Assembly (NCBI GenBank): GCA_021732005.1 | Contig: JAKFVT010000058.1 | Span: 1 to 59,233, forward strand | Direction: 5' to 3' | Length of the DNA stretch: 59,233 bases | Origin: Mycobacterium sp. | GTDB taxonomy: Bacteria > Actinomycetota > Actinomycetes > Mycobacteriales > Mycobacteriaceae | Shown: positions 24,428-33,202 of the stretch, one piece after another | Position numbering within the stretch: position 1 is the stretch's first letter | How the letters are laid out: the number at the start of each line of letters is the position of its first letter | Made by a program: the position numbers and the translations under genes | Notes under the pieces: generated by a model | What the model saw: the letters and a program-made list of their open reading frames with translations, nothing else | Told to the model about the DNA's origin: nothing | Databases searched by the model: none

Positions 24428-25207
24428 ATGCCGGTTCCATCGCGCACCAACAATCGCGACGAATGCCCGCCACCGCGTCCGAGCCGGCCCCGCCGTGCGA
24501 CTCGTCGGCTCTGGAGTAGGCGGTCAGCCGTTCTGGGATTCGCCGTCGTTGCGACGCTGCTGGCAGCCCCGCTTTCGCCCGCCCGAGCCGAGCCGACGAA
24601 TGGGCCGTGGGATCCGTTGCTGCCCAAGGTGCTCAGCGCGGGAGCTCCGGGTGACCCCTTGGCGATCGCAAATGCTTCGCTGCAGGCGACCGCCCAGGCT
24701 GCGCAAACTACGATGGACCTAGGGCGTAAATTCCTCGGCAGTCTCGGCATCGGAAGCCCGACAAGCGATCCGCCGTCTGTTTTCAGCGGCAACCGCGTCA
24801 ACGGCAAGCAGGCTATCGAGTACGTAATCCGCCGAGCCGGATCGCAGATGGGGGTGCCCTATTCCTGGGGCGGCGGGAGCCTCACGGGTCCAAGTCTCGG
24901 AATCGACTCCGGCGCCAATACGGTCGGGTTCGACTGCTCAGGATTGACTCGGTACGCCTTCGCCGGCGTCGGCATTTTGCTGCCCCGGTTCTCCGGGGCC
25001 CAATACGACGCGGGCCGCAAAGTGCCGCCATCGGAGGCTAAGCGCGGCGACCTGTTGTTCTGGGGTGCCGGCGGGGGTCAGCACGAAGCCCTCTACCTCG
25101 GTGGAGGCCAGATGCTTGAAGCGCAGCAAACCGGTGTGCCGGTGAAGATTTCACCAGTGCGCACCGCTGGTATGACACCGTACGTCACTCGCATCATCGA
25201 GACCTAG
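24428..25207 (+). CDS. NlpC/P60 peptidoglycan endopeptidase, short form, 259 aa
   Basis: Starts MPVPSRTNNRDE after GAGAGCT; a basic leader and membrane segment (30-50) form the export signal. The NlpC/P60 domain (~130-259) has catalytic Cys170 (GFDCSGLTRY) and His219 (GGQHEALYLG). The domain is nearly identical in layout to that of the 43902 gene, but the long coiled-coil N-terminus of RipA-like proteins is absent. It should cleave D-Glu-DAP stem-peptide bonds. A TACK-N9-MGTA site lies upstream. Confidence 0.9.
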   Translation: MPVPSRTNNRDECPPPRPSRPRRATRRLWSRRSAVLGFAVVATLLAAPLSPARAEPTNGPWDPLLPKVLSAGAPGDPLAIANASLQATAQAAQTTMDLGRKFLGSLGIGSPTSDPPSVFSGNRVNGKQAIEYVIRRAGSQMGVPYSWGGGSLTGPSLGIDSGANTVGFDCSGLTRYAFAGVGILLPRFSGAQYDAGRKVPPSEAKRGDLLFWGAGGGQHEALYLGGGQMLEAQQTGVPVKISPVRTAGMTPYVTRIIET

Positions 25208-25325
25208 GCGTATGATCCAGCGCCTTGGTGATGGCGTGGCGTGTTGACATGACGAAGACCGCTGAGTGAACCTCCCAGCTTTCTGGGACACGCAAACAAC
25301 ACTGGAAGTGTTCTTGGTCCACCTT

Positions 25326-26327
25326 TCAACTGCGCTCGCGGAGTGGAAGGCCCGCAGTGTGATAGACCGCATCGATGACAGTCATGTTTTCAACCGCGTC
25401 TTGCGGCGTCGTCTTCACCGGTTCGCCGCGCAGCACTGCCGCAGCAAAAGCGTCGAGCTGATACGCATAGGACGTGCGGCGTGAGAAACGTTCCACACGT
25501 TTGCCGTTGGCTGATCGGACCAAGAGCCGATGGAAGAACTGGGGCATTACCGGATTGAGCACACGCAGCTCGCCACGGTCGCCTACCACCCGAGCGCTCA
25601 TCTGCAGCAGATTCGAGGACCACATGGAGCAGGAGATCCGGCCGGTGTGCCCGCCGGGAAATCGCAACTCGGCCGTCATGGCCCGATCGATCTGCTGATC
25701 GTGCAGTTTCGCCCGTGCCGAAACGACTTCCGGTCTTGCACCGCCGAACGCGCGCGTCATGTTCACCACATAGCACCCGGCATCCATAGTCGCGCCGCCG
25801 GCGAGCGAGTAGCGATACCGGATGTCGGAGAACCTCGGCAGGGGGTAGCACAAAGTTGCTTCCACCCGCTCGAGCTTCCCCAGTTCGCCCCCTGCGATGA
25901 TCTGCTCAATTCGCAAAGTCAGCGGATGGTAGCGGTAGTGGAACGCCTCCATCACCACTCGGTCCGACGCCGCGGCGAGGTCGGCGACCTCTCGGGCTTC
26001 GGCGGCGTTGGCGGCGAACGGCTTTTCGCATAGCACGTGCTTGCCGGCGGCCAGTGCTGCTCGGGTCCACCTGCCGTGCAAGCTGTTCGGCAGCGGGTTG
26101 TAGATGGCGTCGAGGTCCGGGTCGGCGATCAGCGCCTCGTAGCTGTCGTGCACCCGGGCGATGTCGTGTTTGCAAGCGAAGGCAATTGCACGCGAGTTTT
26201 CGCGCGCTGCGACCGCGGCAACGACGACTTCGGCACTTCTCTTGGCGGGCCTGATGAGCGCCATCGGTGCGATGCGCGCCGCGCCCAGGACGCCGATCCG
26301 CAGCGGGGCAGCCCCGTTTGCAGTCAC
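25326..26327 (-). CDS. Gfo/Idh/MocA-family NAD(P) oxidoreductase, 333 aa
   Basis: I start at GTG 26327 (VTANGAAPLRIGVLGAARIA); the upstream extension is not expected. The Rossmann motif IGVLGAARIA is followed by the family signature KHVLCEKPFAAN and by AFHYRYHPLTLRIE (catalytic Lys and His region). The family oxidises sugars or cyclitols; the substrate is unknown. It has no evident link to the metal genes around it. The 290 bases to 26620 hold nothing convincing. Confidence 0.85.
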   Translation of the reverse strand: MTANGAAPLRIGVLGAARIAPMALIRPAKRSAEVVVAAVAARENSRAIAFACKHDIARVHDSYEALIADPDLDAIYNPLPNSLHGRWTRAALAAGKHVLCEKPFAANAAEAREVADLAAASDRVVMEAFHYRYHPLTLRIEQIIAGGELGKLERVEATLCYPLPRFSDIRYRYSLAGGATMDAGCYVVNMTRAFGGARPEVVSARAKLHDQQIDRAMTAELRFPGGHTGRISCSMWSSNLLQMSARVVGDRGELRVLNPVMPQFFHRLLVRSANGKRVERFSRRTSYAYQLDAFAAAVLRGEPVKTTPQDAVENMTVIDAVYHTAGLPLRERS

Positions 26328-26620
26328 GGAAGCGAAGCTAACACTGTCTGGGCCCGCACAAACGTGGGTGGCCGCACGCGCTGCACACCACGTCCCGGTG
26401 GCGCCCAGATCGGGCGGGTGTGGCAGGCCCGAGTGCCTGGGTGCGCATCGGGACAATGATGATAGTTGGCGGCAACCAGTTCATCCGCAAGTGTGGACGC
26501 GTTCGGCCGCTTTGGCTGCGAATAGGACTCTTGCCCGATTGCTTGCGGCGCGGATGGCATTCGCGATACTCACAATTGGGTCGTAAGGCCTCCTACACGC
26601 GGTTGCCAACCGCGCCAGTT

Positions 26621-27247
26621 TCATCGGCTCGGACCAGTGACATCGAGTTCGGTGTACATACCCGCCCAGTAGTGGCCCGCGATGTTGCAGATCAGCTCGT
26701 AGCGTCCGGGGGGCAGGGTGATGGTGGTCCAGCCGCTCGCCCCGGCAGCGATGCCGTAAGGGGCGATGTCCATACCTTCACCGGCACCGCAGGTGCGGGA
26801 GGCTTCACCCAGGCTGCCGGTCTCGTCGACCTTGCCGTCGGGACCGATGACTCGCTGGCCGGGGAACTGGCCCTGCGGAAGTGGTAGTACGACGACCTCG
26901 TGGGTCAGCGCACCTTTGTTGCGTACCCGCAGCGACACCTGTCCCGCCGGGACTGTGGACGGGTTGACGAAGACTCGCGTCGTTCCCCTGCGGGGCCACG
27001 GGTATCCGTTGTTGTTCGCGCCCAGGCCAGAGGGGCCGTTCCCCATCATGCCCGGCCCCATCATGCCTCCCATGTCGGTGAGGGTGACGTCAACCACTGT
27101 GCCGGGCAGCGCCGGTGCCGCACAGGATCGTGAACCGGCGAACGGTCCAAAGGCGGCCAACATTGCCGTGCTCGCGATTCCGAGCGCGACGGCGGCGATC
27201 GCGATGATCAATACCGGCCGCACACGGTGCGAGCCCATCGCGGTCAC
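26621..27247 (-). CDS. Membrane-anchored cupredoxin-like protein, 208 aa
   Basis: A signal/anchor helix (~10-32) is followed by a Gly/Met-rich stretch (MGGMMGPGMMGNGPSG) and a cupredoxin domain. Type-1 copper ligands are visible: His in GALTHEVVVLP, and Cys187, His192 and Met197 in LICNIAGHYWAGM. It could store or shuttle copper outside the membrane. Its ATG overlaps the upstream SHOCT gene's stop (ATGA at 27244-27247), so the two are co-translated. Confidence 0.88.
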   Translation of the reverse strand: MTAMGSHRVRPVLIIAIAAVALGIASTAMLAAFGPFAGSRSCAAPALPGTVVDVTLTDMGGMMGPGMMGNGPSGLGANNNGYPWPRRGTTRVFVNPSTVPAGQVSLRVRNKGALTHEVVVLPLPQGQFPGQRVIGPDGKVDETGSLGEASRTCGAGEGMDIAPYGIAAGASGWTTITLPPGRYELICNIAGHYWAGMYTELDVTGPSR

Positions 27248-27501
27248 CGGTGATCACGCAGCAGCGCCATGCGCTGCCGATACTCCTCGCCGTCGATCTC
27301 GCCACGAGCGAAACGTTCGTGGAGCAGATCCTCCGCCCGCGTCGGCCCGGAAACAGGCGGACGGGTGGTGTGGCGTGAATCGCCAACATAGCGAATGGCA
27401 ACCACGATCGCAGTGATCACCAGCGCCCAGAACGCAACCATCCCGACCGTCATCAGGATCCAACCGCCCCATCCCCAGCCGTCACCGCCGTACCACATCA
27501 T
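27244..27501 (-). CDS. SHOCT-domain membrane protein, 85 aa (copy 2)
   Basis: A Trp/Gly/Met-rich start (MMWYGGDGWGWGGW), one membrane helix, and the SHOCT domain HERFARGEIDGEEYRQRMALL, parallel to the copies at 11075 and 50375. The ribosome site AAAGGAG precedes ATG 27501. Coupled to the cupredoxin gene downstream, and its start overlaps the stop of a 39-aa upstream ORF. Confidence 0.87.
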   Translation of the reverse strand: MMWYGGDGWGWGGWILMTVGMVAFWALVITAIVVAIRYVGDSRHTTRPPVSGPTRAEDLLHERFARGEIDGEEYRQRMALLRDHR

Positions 27502-27617
27502 CGTCGTCCGCTCCTTTCCTCAAAGATGAAGCCGCACTGCGGCGAACTTCTCATGCGCGAGGTACGACACCAGCGTCGCGCAAGCAACCCATAGCAGAGC
27601 CTTGCGGCACATCATGG
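27498..27617 (-). CDS. Micro-protein, 39 aa, coupled to the SHOCT gene
   Basis: ATG 27617 opens an ORF encoding MMCRKALLWVACATLVSYLA, then HEKFAAQCGFIFEERSGRR, ending in a TGA that overlaps the SHOCT ATG (ATGA). It has one short membrane-like helix and three cysteines (3, 12, 28). The ribosome site is weak (ACGAGG). It is 57 bp downstream of CopR-like box 4, so it would be the first gene of that transcript. It may be a copper-binding micro-protein or a leader peptide. Confidence 0.5.
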
Positions 27618-27673
27618 TCGTCGGCCTCGTGCTAACTCCAACACTGCGCGCGGATCACGATGAATCGATGAGG

Positions 27674-27697
27674 GTTCTGTAAAGATTCGCTCAAGAA
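27674..27697. promoter_or_regulatory. CopR-like box, site 4
   Basis: TTCTGTAAAGATTCGCTCAAGA, 57 bp upstream of the 39-aa/SHOCT/cupredoxin operon on the minus strand. Confidence 0.75.
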
Positions 27698-27785
27698 ACC
27701 GCGCGGCGGACACACGGCGCGTCGTGGGCGCTGTGACTGCGTGGCAGACATCTGAACGAATAACATCTGCAGCGTGCGCGACATC

Positions 27786-27802
27786 AACGTAGTTGGTTAG
27801 TA
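27786..27802. promoter_or_regulatory. Weak BlaI-type operator candidate (one mismatch)
   Basis: AACG-TAGTTGGTT-AGTA differs from TACK-N9-MGTA at one base and shares GGTTAGTA with the site at 35025. It lies about 90 bp beyond CopR-like box 4. The rest of 27700-28024 shows no supportable gene. Confidence 0.35.
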
Positions 27803-28024
27803 CTACTCTCTTTGGGACAATCGGGTCTGCCGCACGATCAGGTGACAGTTTTGACCTGCCCCACCTATTCGTGCAGCAGCCCCGCTGCGACCGTGGACAG
27901 GCTTGGCGTCAACGCCCCGAGATCACTCAGACCTGGCCGCCGACGCCGCAGACTGACGCCTAACAAACGAACCCCGCCGCCGGCGTGCCCGTCGGCCGGC
28001 GTCGACGTACCGACGGAGCCGCGG

Positions 28025-28897
28025 CTACTGCGGTGGGCCACCGGAACTCTGGTTCGGGATATCGGTAATCGGTAGGTTCGGCGCCGGTTTGGGTGAGGGG
28101 GTCGCGGGCAGCGGAGGGATGCGTCCGGCGGGGATATCGACGATGTCGTTGGCGGCTGGCCCGTTAACCCGGCTGCCATAGCTACTGCCGGGCGCGCGCG
28201 AACCTAGCAAGTGGCTGACGGTCACCATGTGATACCCGTTGGCGATCAATACCGGTAGGAACTGGTAGACCACGTCGACGGTGCTGGAGTACGTATCGTG
28301 CAGTAGCACCACCGAGCCGGGCTTGATCTGTGTTTTCAACATGTACACGGTGGCGGCGGTGTTGGAATCATTGATCCAGTCGAACGGGATGACGTCCCAC
28401 AAGATCTCCGCCAACCCCTGCTTGCCTGCCTCGGCGCGGACCGCATCACTGGAAAGGCCACCCGCCGGACGATACAACTGCGGCGCCCGGCCGACCGCCG
28501 CTGCGATCATCTGCGACCCTCTACTGAGCTGGGCCGGGATGTCCTGAACGGGGATCGTGCTCATGTTCGGGTGTTCCCAAGTGTGGTTGCCGATCTCCAT
28601 CCCCGCATCGGCGATACGCCGGGCTGCGCCCGGATCAGCGGCGACCTTGTTGCCGATCAGAAAGAACGTGGCCTTGGCGTTGTCAGCGGTCAAGACCTGC
28701 AGCAAGCGGTCGGTGAACGGTGTCGGTCCGTCATCGAAGGTCAAAGCCACACATTTGACCCGCGCGCAATCGACATTGTCTGGATCGGCGGCCTGTCGTT
28801 CACGCCCGGCGAGCACCATCACCGCCGCCACCACAACCAGCACCGCGGCAAGCGCACTCGACTGCCACCACAGCCGTAAACCCTTCCGGGACAACAT
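28025..28897 (-). CDS. Polysaccharide deacetylase (NodB family), 290 aa
   Basis: Starts MLSRKGLRLWWQSS after GGAGGTGTGACC; membrane anchor ~12-32. NodB motifs: TFDDGPTPFT (catalytic and metal Asp pair), NHTWEHPNMS (HxxxH zinc site), RPAGGLSSD and VVLLHDTYSSTVD. The Pro-rich C-terminal tail is likely outside. It should remove acetyl groups from peptidoglycan or another wall polymer. A TACK-N9-MGTA site lies 74 bp upstream, and the leader before the start codon matches that of the 33057 L,D-transpeptidase gene. Confidence 0.9.
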   Translation of the reverse strand: MLSRKGLRLWWQSSALAAVLVVVAAVMVLAGRERQAADPDNVDCARVKCVALTFDDGPTPFTDRLLQVLTADNAKATFFLIGNKVAADPGAARRIADAGMEIGNHTWEHPNMSTIPVQDIPAQLSRGSQMIAAAVGRAPQLYRPAGGLSSDAVRAEAGKQGLAEILWDVIPFDWINDSNTAATVYMLKTQIKPGSVVLLHDTYSSTVDVVYQFLPVLIANGYHMVTVSHLLGSRAPGSSYGSRVNGPAANDIVDIPAGRIPPLPATPSPKPAPNLPITDIPNQSSGGPPQ

Positions 28898-28970
28898 GGT
28901 CACACCTCCAGGTCCGACGTCGCACACCGGCGGATCTCACAGATGAACCGCCAAGCTGCGGCTACAGATC

Positions 28971-28987
28971 TACGGTCACGCATAGTA
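28971..28987. promoter_or_regulatory. BlaI-type operator candidate, site 2
   Basis: TACG-GTCACGCAT-AGTA, flanked by C and G so that CTAC/GTAG arms pair; upstream of the polysaccharide deacetylase gene. Confidence 0.65.
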
Positions 28988-29071
28988 GCTGAGGTCGTCG
29001 ACGCGCACCCCCGCCCGCCCGGCGCCGGGACGGAATACTCCGGAGAGACGTCCTGCTGCTCGTGCGCCGTG

Positions 29072-29977
29072 TCAGAACGCGGCGCACGACACCAGCGCAG
29101 TCATAGTGAACGCGACGAACGCCAGCATCGAGCCCAGCATCGCCGCACCGCACGCGGCCGTGGCCGAGCCCGCGAGCGGCCCCCGGCCTGTTGAACGTCC
29201 GCTCTCCAATCGGGCCAGCCGCAGTCGGGTGCACTCACCAGTCATTCCCAACGCCGCTCTTGGCGCGGGAGCCCCAGCCAGTTCCTTCAGCGCGCGCCGC
29301 AGACCACTACACCCGTGCTGGCGCGCGGCCTGCGCGTCGGCGTCGAGTTCAACCAGCGTGCGAATCAATGACGGTGACTGGCGCATCAACGGTAGCCAGC
29401 TCATGCCCGCAGCCGCGGCATGCGCCGCATCGACCAACAGGTGGTGACCACGGCGCAGATGGGACCGCTCGTGTGCTACGACCGCATCGACTGCCGCGCG
29501 GTCCAGACGCTGGGTCACCCCGCTGGTCAGCACCACCAGTGGCGGTGCGCCGGCCACGCTGTAAGCCAGCGGTTCCGAGGCCGGCAACCACAGCACCCCA
29601 CCGGCATCGGGCCGGGCGCCCGTCAACAGCCGCGCCAGCTCGACATGCCGCCCGTGCAGTCGGTGGCGTTCCCGACCGGACCGCCACAGCACCCAGCCAC
29701 CCCGTATCACGGCGAACCCCAGCAAGACAGCACTGACGACCGCAGCCAAGGAGTCGACGCCTCCGGGTGAAACTTCGCGCGACGCCAACGAACAGCGGCG
29801 CACCAGTTCGCCCAGCACAGGCAACGCTATCGAGATGACCGTCGCACACATCGTCAGTGCCCAAACTGCGACCACCAATGACGCCTCCACACCCCTGATC
29901 ACCATGGTGCGAAGCAGGATTGGCGCCACGATGCCCATTGCGAGGCCGACTACCGCAGACACAAACATCGCGCTCAT
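29072..29977 (-). CDS. M56-family (BlaR1-like) membrane metalloprotease, 301 aa (copy 1)
   Basis: Several membrane helices surround a cytosolic gluzincin domain with the zinc motif HERSH (VVAHERSHLRRGHH) and a downstream acidic ligand (TLVELDADAQAARQHG). In BlaR1/MecR1 this domain leads to BlaI/MecI cleavage, but here the external beta-lactam sensor domain is absent, as in most actinobacterial M56 proteins. Its ATG overlaps the BlaI stop (ATGA), so protease and repressor form a unit. The signal is unknown. Confidence 0.88.
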   Translation of the reverse strand: MSAMFVSAVVGLAMGIVAPILLRTMVIRGVEASLVVAVWALTMCATVISIALPVLGELVRRCSLASREVSPGGVDSLAAVVSAVLLGFAVIRGGWVLWRSGRERHRLHGRHVELARLLTGARPDAGGVLWLPASEPLAYSVAGAPPLVVLTSGVTQRLDRAAVDAVVAHERSHLRRGHHLLVDAAHAAAAGMSWLPLMRQSPSLIRTLVELDADAQAARQHGCSGLRRALKELAGAPAPRAALGMTGECTRLRLARLESGRSTGRGPLAGSATAACGAAMLGSMLAFVAFTMTALVSCAAF

Positions 29978-30399
29978 CGGCTTCGGCGCCGTTCTTTGAG
30001 GCCGCGTGACAACGCCTCCAACTCGGCTTCAGTCGCGCCACGGGCGAAGTGCAGAAGCGCCGCCGTCGGATCCCCACTGTCAGCCAACAGGTCACGCACC
30101 GCGTCGGTGGCCGCCTGGACGCGGCTGCGTGTTGCTAGGTACATGTAGGCACGCCCGTCAAGCTGGCGGCTCAACCATCCCTTCTGATACAGGTTGTCCA
30201 TGACAGTCATCACAGTTGTGTAGGCGGGCTTGCGGTTCGGTTCGAGCTTGTCCAGAACGTCGCGGACCCGCACCGGTGCGTCAGAAAGCCACACCACGTC
30301 CATGATCACGGCTTCCAGCTCGCCGAGGCCCGGCAGCGGGCGTTGCCGCTCCGCCGGGGTCCGGCGGACACCGCGCGGCGTCTCCCGGCGAGGAGTCAT
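29974..30399 (-). CDS. blaI: BlaI/MecI-family repressor, 141 aa (copy 1)
   Basis: Winged helix: LGELEAVIMDVVWLSDAPV, then VRDVLDKLEPNRKPAYTTVM and TVMDNLYQKGWLSRQLDGRAY, with the C-terminal dimerisation helices. The family binds TACA/TACT-type palindromes and is inactivated by cleavage. Start ATG 30399 is chosen as the last ATG that leaves the domain whole; the ribosome site is weak. It is coupled to the M56 gene and 58 bases downstream of the membrane gene at 30458. A candidate operator is at 30992. Confidence 0.9.
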   Translation of the reverse strand: MTPRRETPRGVRRTPAERQRPLPGLGELEAVIMDVVWLSDAPVRVRDVLDKLEPNRKPAYTTVMTVMDNLYQKGWLSRQLDGRAYMYLATRSRVQAATDAVRDLLADSGDPTAALLHFARGATEAELEALSRGLKERRRSR

Positions 30400-30457
30400 C
30401 GCAGGAATCCGGGCCGGCCAACGCTCCGACCCAGGGGCGTGCACGTTGGTATCGCCG

Positions 30458-30961
30458 TCACTGCGGCCGGATGCCTTCCAGCGCGGATTGCGCCTGCTCG
30501 CCCGGCGTCGCGGCCACCCGCGCGCTCGGGATCGGGCATTCGGTCGGCGTGGACAGCCGTCGCCAGACTGCCCAGCCCAACAACGCCAGCGAGGCCACAG
30601 CAATCAGCGGCTGGAGCGGTGCCCACACTGATAGCGCACCGCTGACCCCCAGTGCGGCGACAACGAGCTTGTTGCACACCGGACAGCCCACCGCCAACAA
30701 CGATGCAACATTGGCGAACAGGCCCGCCCGGGCTGGTGAGAGCTGCTCGCGAGCCGGGCGCCGCACGTAACTCGCCACGAGCAACCCGGTGAGCGCTGCG
30801 GTGATCGCCCAGACCGCATAGCTCCACCACGGCACCGGCGTCATACGCAGAAAGAACGGATTGACGATCAGCGCGCTCGGGACGGCTACCACGACCGCTG
30901 CGCCCAATGCCGCGAGCACCGCGACGGCCCACTGGAGCCAGGTCCACCCGCGTATCGTCAT
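30458..30961 (-). CDS. Membrane protein with CPVCNK motif, 167 aa
   Basis: Starts MTIRGWTWLQWAVAVLAALG; four hydrophobic segments. The conserved-looking AVGCPVCNKLVVAALGVSGA places a CxxC pair at a membrane boundary, so thiol redox or metal binding is likely but not established. First gene of the operon with BlaI and M56, with a TACK-N9-MGTA site 31-47 bp upstream. Confidence 0.75.
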   Translation of the reverse strand: MTIRGWTWLQWAVAVLAALGAAVVVAVPSALIVNPFFLRMTPVPWWSYAVWAITAALTGLLVASYVRRPAREQLSPARAGLFANVASLLAVGCPVCNKLVVAALGVSGALSVWAPLQPLIAVASLALLGWAVWRRLSTPTECPIPSARVAATPGEQAQSALEGIRPQ

Positions 30962-30991
30962 ATCTCGTCCCGTCCTAGCTCCGCCGACATC

Positions 30992-31008
30992 TACTAGGCG
31001 CAATAGTA
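30992..31008. promoter_or_regulatory. BlaI-type operator candidate, site 3
   Basis: TACT-AGGCGCAAT-AGTA; the arms extend to TCTACTA/TAGTAGA (30990-31010), perfect over 7 bp. Directly upstream of the first BlaI operon, fitting autoregulation. Confidence 0.75.
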
Positions 31009-31071
31009 GACGACGTCACCTCGATGTTGATGGCGGCTGACGGACGGCTTGATACAAGCCCCGGTCTGATC

Positions 31072-31944
31072 TCAACTGCGCTCCAATCGCGCTATCTCTT
31101 CGTCGATGTCATAGTGCGCCGACGGCCACGACAAATTCATCGATTCGAGTGCCGCGATCAGCAATTCCATCACTGTGATGCGGCTATACCACTTGTGATC
31201 GCTGGGGACGACATACCAAGGGGCGACCTCGGTTGATGTTTTGTCTAGCAGTGCCTGGTAAGCGTCCCGGTACGCGGGCCACAGCAAGCGATCGTCGACG
31301 TCTCGGGGGCTGAATTTCCAGTACTTGTGCGGGTCTTGAAGGCGGTCGAGCAGCCTCTGCCTTTGTTCATCCAGGGAAATGAACATTGCCACTTTGACGA
31401 TGACAGTGCCCTGGTCAGCCACCTGCTCTTCGAATTCGTTGATCTCGCAGTACCGGCCCTGCCACACCTTCTCAGGGACGAGCTTCCGAACTCGAGCCAC
31501 GAGGACGTCCTCATAGTGCGAGCGGTCGAATACCCCGATGTGTCCGAGGCGCGGCAAGGCCTTGTGGACACGCCATAAGAAGTGATGCTGGCGTTCCTCG
31601 CTGGACGGCACCCCGAAGGGCGCATGATCGATGCCTTCGGGGTTGACCGTGCCAAGAACATGGCGAATGATTCCGCCCTTTCCAGCAGTGTCCATGCCCT
31701 GCAGTACCAGAAGTACCGCGCGACCATTACCTGCCACCGCATTGGCGTAGAGCTTCTCCTGCAGGATGTGTAGACGCTTGCCCCTGTCCTGCAGGAGTCG
31801 CACCGCGTCGGACTTCGTTCCGACGAACCCCGGAGTAGCGGAAGTGTCTAGATCGGCCAGCGAAAATATGCCGGGAATCGGGCGCAGCAGACGAACCGGT
31901 GAGACATCCCAGCCCGAAGCTTCCGCTTCAATACATGCGCCCAT
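31072..31944 (-). CDS. PPK2-family polyphosphate kinase, 290 aa
   Basis: Starts MGACIEAEASGWDVSPV. The PPK2 fold: Walker A QGMDTAGKGGII, lid-side RVHKALPRLGHIGVFDRSHYEDVL with the Walker B Asp, and SPRDVDDRLLWPAYRDAY. The family uses polyphosphate to phosphorylate nucleotides. Polyphosphate can also buffer metals, which may explain its place here, though that is inference. Transcribed with, but 64 bases away from, no obvious partner. Confidence 0.9.
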   Translation of the reverse strand: MGACIEAEASGWDVSPVRLLRPIPGIFSLADLDTSATPGFVGTKSDAVRLLQDRGKRLHILQEKLYANAVAGNGRAVLLVLQGMDTAGKGGIIRHVLGTVNPEGIDHAPFGVPSSEERQHHFLWRVHKALPRLGHIGVFDRSHYEDVLVARVRKLVPEKVWQGRYCEINEFEEQVADQGTVIVKVAMFISLDEQRQRLLDRLQDPHKYWKFSPRDVDDRLLWPAYRDAYQALLDKTSTEVAPWYVVPSDHKWYSRITVMELLIAALESMNLSWPSAHYDIDEEIARLERS

Positions 31945-32118
31945 TTCACGAACCCCCTTCGAGTGCCAACGGCTCCTCCGCCTGCGGGGCATACCATCTC
32001 GGGCCGCCGACACAAGTGCGGCCTTCGCCGAACCGATTCGGGCTCGCAGGCGCGAGTGCGGCGATGATAGGCGTCGCGCACCGTACGAAGAGGCTCAGCA
32101 TGAGCCTCCCAGAACTGA

Positions 32119-33057
32119 TCAGATCTGCCAGTCTTGTGCACCGTCGTTCTGGTTGTATGTGCCCACCGAGTTCTTCACGACGACGGCGTCGCCACTGCCG
32201 AAATGATCGAAGAACCACTGGGCGTTGGCCGGGCTGAGGTTAGGGCATCCATGGCTGACGTTGCGCTTGCCTTGGTCGGCAACCGACCACGGCGCGCTAT
32301 GCACGAAGATGCCGGTGTTACTTATCCGAACGGCGTCTTGCACCTTCAGCTTGTACCCCTCGGCAGCGTCTACCGGTACGCCATAGGTGGACGAGTCCAT
32401 GACGATATCGGCGAACTTCTCTAGGACGTAGTAGGTGCCGTTGGGTGTTTCGTAACCCTTCTTTCCCATAGATACGGGAAATGTCTTCTCTACTGCGCCG
32501 TTGCGCGTGATCGTCATCTGGTGGGTCTTATCGTCGATTGTCGCGATCAGGGAGTCACCCGTGCGGATGGTGGATTTCGTGGCGGCGGCGTCGATCGACA
32601 CCGTCGTATTCGCGGGCCAGAGGTCGAGAGGCCGCCAGCGCAGCTGCGTATCGCTCATCCAGTAGAACTTGCCTGGCACTGGGGGGTCCGACGAGATGTG
32701 GACTGCTTGCTCTGCCATGACCCGGTCGGCGATAGGCCGTTGGAAGTTGATAGTGATCGGCTTGGCCACACCGACCAGCGAGCCGTTGGTCGGGTTGAAC
32801 GACGGGGGCAGGAAAGGTGGTGGGCCTACAAAGGGAGCGGAGTTCTGCCCCGCCGGAGTCTCCACCCCGATGAACGGATTCTCATTCGACGGTCCCACGA
32901 TCGCCGATGGCTCGTGAGCTTCAAGTCCATCCGGTCCCGTTACGATTGCTGAGTCGTTCTGCACGAGATCCGGGTCCGCGAACGCCAAGGGGCTGCCCAC
33001 GAGCAAGCCTATCGTGATGATGACAGCGGTCAATGTGACAGAACGAGAACGCCGCAC
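32119..33057 (-). CDS. L,D-transpeptidase (YkuD), 312 aa
   Basis: I start at GTG 33057 (VRRSRSVTLTAVII), placed 7 bases after GGAGG; signal peptide to ~30. An Ig-like domain (~95-190, SLVGVAKPITINFQRPIADR region) precedes the YkuD domain with catalytic SHGCPNLS (Cys271) and its His. It makes 3-3 crosslinks in peptidoglycan, which beta-lactams other than carbapenems do not block. Divergent from a second L,D-transpeptidase gene, with operators at 33203 and 33314 in between. Confidence 0.92.
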   Translation of the reverse strand: MRRSRSVTLTAVIITIGLLVGSPLAFADPDLVQNDSAIVTGPDGLEAHEPSAIVGPSNENPFIGVETPAGQNSAPFVGPPPFLPPSFNPTNGSLVGVAKPITINFQRPIADRVMAEQAVHISSDPPVPGKFYWMSDTQLRWRPLDLWPANTTVSIDAAATKSTIRTGDSLIATIDDKTHQMTITRNGAVEKTFPVSMGKKGYETPNGTYYVLEKFADIVMDSSTYGVPVDAAEGYKLKVQDAVRISNTGIFVHSAPWSVADQGKRNVSHGCPNLSPANAQWFFDHFGSGDAVVVKNSVGTYNQNDGAQDWQI

Positions 33058-33202
33058 TGGATCACACCTCCAGGTTCCATACATCCGGTGCAGGCACTTC
33101 GCCATTCAGCTTCAGGCGCAGCCGGGAGCGCAACGCCGACAAGCGTTACCCGTCATGACGAGCCTCCATTTGCCAGCCTGCACCTCCTCATCTCCCAAAA
33201 GC

